DNA of 9,074 nucleotides from Opitutia bacterium (GTDB lineage Bacteria; Verrucomicrobiota; Verrucomicrobiia; Opitutales; Seribacteraceae), in the NCBI GenBank assembly GCA_018695085.1, contig JABHOU010000019.1, positions 1-9,074 of the forward strand, in the 5' to 3' direction. Both the position numbers and the translations under genes were made by a program. This document shows, in pieces, positions 7,195 through 9,074 of this stretch. Every line of letters starts with the position of its first letter. The first letter of the stretch is position 1. The notes under the pieces were generated by a model. It worked only from the letters and a program-made list of their open reading frames with translations. It made no database searches and was not told the origin of the DNA.

Positions 7195-8826
7195 TTACTT
7201 TCTTACTCCTTTCCCAATTCCACTTTTACGCAACCGTTTCAACAACGCTTCCGTTTTTTGTGGGAATTCCTTGGCGACGTTTTTGGTTTCCTCCGGATCC
7301 TTGGCGTGATCATACAGTTCCAGATACAAGGGCTCCGCCTCAATTTCCCGATAATCCAACCACGCGACAAGCCGATAACGGTCCGTTCGAAGGGAATACC
7401 CCATGAGGTGGTTCTCAAAAAGGTCGCGGCCCCATGATTTCCCTTGCTGCTTGATAATTTTTCTTTCCACCTCCTCGATCAATGGTCCGAAAAAAGTTTG
7501 GCGCATTCCGGAGGAAAGCGGATTGGCCGCCCACTCCCGGAGGGCGGGATTGGGAAACTGGCTGACCGCAAATTTTTTCCATTTTCTTTTCGGTTCATCC
7601 AAGAGCGGAACGAAACTTTTCCCGGCCAAATGAGAGGGCTTCGGCAGACCGGCCAAATCACATAAGGTGGGATAGAGATCGACCAACTCGACGAAGGCGC
7701 CGGTGGATTCGCCACGGGCCTTCATTTCGGAAGTCCAAACGATCAAAGGTACGCGAGTGGCTATTTCGTAATTTGTCGCCTTTCCCCAAATTCCCATGTC
7801 TCCCAAATGCCAGCCATGATCCCCCCAGACCACGATCAACGTGTCGTCCCGGATACCCGTTTCGTCGAGAGCCTCGAGCATCATTCCGATTTGTGCGTCA
7901 ACGTAGCTGACGCAAGCATAATAGCCGTGCAGGAGAGTCTTTGCCAATTCCGGTCCGATGGGTCCCTTTTTGGGAATCCCGTGGCGCGTACGCAACTCGA
8001 AGGAAGCATGCAACCCAGTGACCGCCCCACCCTCCGGGCTCTTGGTGTGCTTAGCCAATTTGATTTTTTCACGATCATACAGATCCCAATATTTTTTCGG
8101 AGCGACGAAATCAAGATGAGGCTTTTTGAAACCGAGGGCCAGAAAGAGAGGTTGCTTGGGGTTCTTGTCGATATGATCCTTCAGGGTGGCGATGGCGAGC
8201 CTGGTGCTGAACCCATCGGAATAGGCATGGTCGGGAACGTCCGCTGACTCGTAAGCGGGTCCATGGATCAAACCGCCCGAGCCGTCTTTGCCGTATTTGG
8301 CCAGCATCTTTTCCTTGTTAGATGCCCACAGTTCCTGATTCTCCTTGAGCGCATAGTTTCCAGGCAACCACTTCATCTTAACCGGACAACGGTTGAAGGC
8401 CGGTTTGCGACTCCAAGAGTGATCATTATCCGTCATCCGAGCATGATAAATCTTTCCGCAATAAACCGCCTCGTATCCATGCTTGATAAAATGCTGGGGC
8501 AAGGTAACGATATCAGGGTTAAGTTCACGGAAGTAAGCGGTATTCTCGATCACGCCTATTTCATCCGGCCGCGCCCCTGTCATCAAGCTGGCCCGGGAGG
8601 GACTGCAAATGGCCTGCTGACAATAGACCCGGTCGAAGCGCATGCCTTCCTTGGCAAGCTTGTCCAAATTCGGAGACTTGGCAATCGACGAACCATAACA
8701 ACCCAACTCGGGCCTTAAATCATCGATCGCGACAAATAGGACATTGGGGCGAGAGATCGCAAAAGCAGTTTGACCCTGAAAAACAAAAGCACAAAAAAAA
8801 CAAGACTGTAGAATGACCAACTTCAT
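7195..8826 (-). CDS. Secreted sulfatase, iduronate-2-sulfatase-like (S1 family, probably S1_7 type)
   Basis: 543 aa with a signal peptide (about residues 1-23, TAFA/ISRP). Landmarks run in the order expected of iduronate-2-sulfatase-like enzymes: RPNVLFVAIDDLRPELGCYG (26-45, metal ligands Asp35/Asp36), YCQQAICSPSRASLMTGARP (68-87) with the canonical CSPSR and Cys74 as formylglycine precursor, YCGKIYH (122-128), GFKKPHLDFVAPKKYWDLY (232-250), VVWGDHGWHLGDMGIWGKAT (332-351, Asp336/His337 and Lys349), and MGYSLRTDRYRLVAW (475-489). It should remove sulfate from a glycan in the periplasm or outside the cell. True iduronate specificity is not implied; many marine PVC paralogues act on algal polysaccharides. 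It is the first gene of module A and is coupled to the next sulfatase by a 1-bp gap. Activity depends on an FGE or anSME encoded elsewhere. No Shine-Dalgarno precedes the ATG. Confidence 0.95.
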   Translation of the reverse strand: MKLVILQSCFFCAFVFQGQTAFAISRPNVLFVAIDDLRPELGCYGSSIAKSPNLDKLAKEGMRFDRVYCQQAICSPSRASLMTGARPDEIGVIENTAYFRELNPDIVTLPQHFIKHGYEAVYCGKIYHARMTDNDHSWSRKPAFNRCPVKMKWLPGNYALKENQELWASNKEKMLAKYGKDGSGGLIHGPAYESADVPDHAYSDGFSTRLAIATLKDHIDKNPKQPLFLALGFKKPHLDFVAPKKYWDLYDREKIKLAKHTKSPEGGAVTGLHASFELRTRHGIPKKGPIGPELAKTLLHGYYACVSYVDAQIGMMLEALDETGIRDDTLIVVWGDHGWHLGDMGIWGKATNYEIATRVPLIVWTSEMKARGESTGAFVELVDLYPTLCDLAGLPKPSHLAGKSFVPLLDEPKRKWKKFAVSQFPNPALREWAANPLSSGMRQTFFGPLIEEVERKIIKQQGKSWGRDLFENHLMGYSLRTDRYRLVAWLDYREIEAEPLYLELYDHAKDPEETKNVAKEFPQKTEALLKRLRKSGIGKGVRK

Positions 8827-8836
8827 GTGAAAACCG

Positions 8837-8866
8837 ATTAGAACTCTAATTTGCAGTAAGAGTCGA
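8837..8866 (-). promoter_or_regulatory. Candidate promoter for the sulfatase-sulfatase-esterase operon
   Basis: On the minus strand, TCGACT (8866-8861, four of six -35 bases) and TCTAAT (8842-8837, five of six -10 bases) are 18 bp apart. The -10 ends 10 bases before the ATG at 8826, the same distance as in the DUF1552 promoter. The match is weaker than at 4331-4360, and the shared geometry is the main support. Confidence 0.35.
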
Positions 8867-8894
8867 GCGAATCAAAGGGATTGCAAAGCCCTAG

Positions 8895-8940
8895 CCTAAA
8901 TAAATCATCCAGCTATCGAACCCCTACAATCCCCTAAATA
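8895..8940 (+). repeat. Direct repeats CCTAAATA in the divergent intergenic region
   Basis: CCTAAATA occurs at 8895-8902 and 8933-8940. The same 8-mer appears inverted (TATTTAGG) at 9005-9012 inside the start of the plus-strand gene. CCCCTA is also repeated at 8921 and 8931, exactly 10 bp apart. The two upright copies lie between the -35 boxes of the two divergent promoter candidates, where an activator or repressor could serve both genes. The sites are short and could be chance in this AT-rich stretch. Confidence 0.3.
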
Positions 8941-8950
8941 CAAGAAGTAC

Positions 8951-8978
8951 TTGAAGCACGAATCAGTCTCCGCATACT
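8951..8978 (+). promoter_or_regulatory. Weak candidate promoter for the divergent plus-strand gene
   Basis: TTGAAG (8951-8956) and CATACT (8973-8978) each match four of six consensus bases, with a 16-bp spacer. The -10 ends 10 bases before ATG 8989, repeating the spacing seen at the two minus-strand operon starts. Taken alone this match would not be convincing. Confidence 0.22.
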
Positions 8979-8988
8979 CAAAAATCAA

Positions 8989-9074
8989 ATGAATCGAAGA
9001 GATATATTTAGGTGTGCAAGCATAGTAGTTGCAAGCATCTTTGCCATTGGAACCGTATTTGGCAAAGAGAAGCA
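8989..9074 (+). CDS. 5' end of a divergent exported protein with a twin-arginine-like signal
   Basis: Only 28 codons are in the window before the right edge. They read MNRRDIFRCASIVVASIFAI and then GTVFGKEK. This is a short positively charged start with an RR-D-I-F motif, a hydrophobic stretch (about residues 9-24) and a charged segment, which fits a Tat-type signal peptide; RR-D-[IL]-[FL] is common in PVC Tat substrates such as DUF1501, DUF1552 and some sulfatases. There is no Shine-Dalgarno upstream. It is divergent from module A across 162 bp, so shared control is possible. The mature protein cannot be seen, so no function is assigned. A chance open frame cannot be excluded. Confidence 0.55.
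   Translation, partial: MNRRDIFRCASIVVASIFAIGTVFGKEK

Noticed and set aside
9015..9038. Direct repeat TGCAAGCAT (9015-9023 and 9030-9038)
   Set aside because: It falls inside the signal-peptide coding stretch and encodes repeated Ala-Ser-Ile; hydrophobic segments often give such repeats by chance.

Overview
The window carries six genes in a row on the minus strand and the first codons of a divergent plus-strand gene at the right edge. Secreted sulfatases, a secreted acetylxylan-esterase-like hydrolase, and a DUF1552 protein with a DUF1592-type cytochrome point to a Planctomycetota/Verrucomicrobiota/Lentisphaerota (PVC) bacterium, probably marine or otherwise living on sulfated polysaccharides. 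This is inferred from gene families only; there is no rRNA or other phylogenetic marker. No tRNA, rRNA, CRISPR array, insertion sequence or integrase was seen.

Module A (8826 down to 4482, minus strand) is a tight operon. It holds an iduronate-2-sulfatase-like sulfatase (canonical CSPSR site), an arylsulfatase-A-like sulfatase starting at GTG one base after the previous stop (unusual CWTTR site), and, 9 bases later, an alpha/beta-hydrolase esterase. All three have N-terminal export signals. They probably act together outside the cytoplasm, removing sulfate and acyl groups from a complex glycan.

Module B (4320 down to the left edge, minus strand) follows a 161-bp gap with a good sigma70-type promoter. 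It encodes a Tat-exported DUF1552 (HXXSHH) protein, a Sec-exported fusion of a degenerate caspase-like domain to a SUMF1/FGE-like domain, and a cytochrome-c-like DUF1592 protein. The last overlaps the fusion gene by ATGA and runs off the left edge. DUF1552 and DUF1592 genes are commonly neighbours in PVC genomes, but their joint function is unknown. Here the pseudo-caspase/SUMF1 gene sits between them.

The SUMF1-like gene lies near two sulfatases, so it could be taken for their formylglycine-generating activator. It lacks the catalytic cysteine pair and sits in a separate transcription unit, so that reading is not supported. The points most worth a second look are the DUF1552 / pseudo-caspase-SUMF1 / DUF1592 triad, the CWTTR sulfatase, and three candidate promoters whose -10 boxes each end exactly 10 bases before an ATG that has no Shine-Dalgarno sequence, which suggests (near-)leaderless transcripts.
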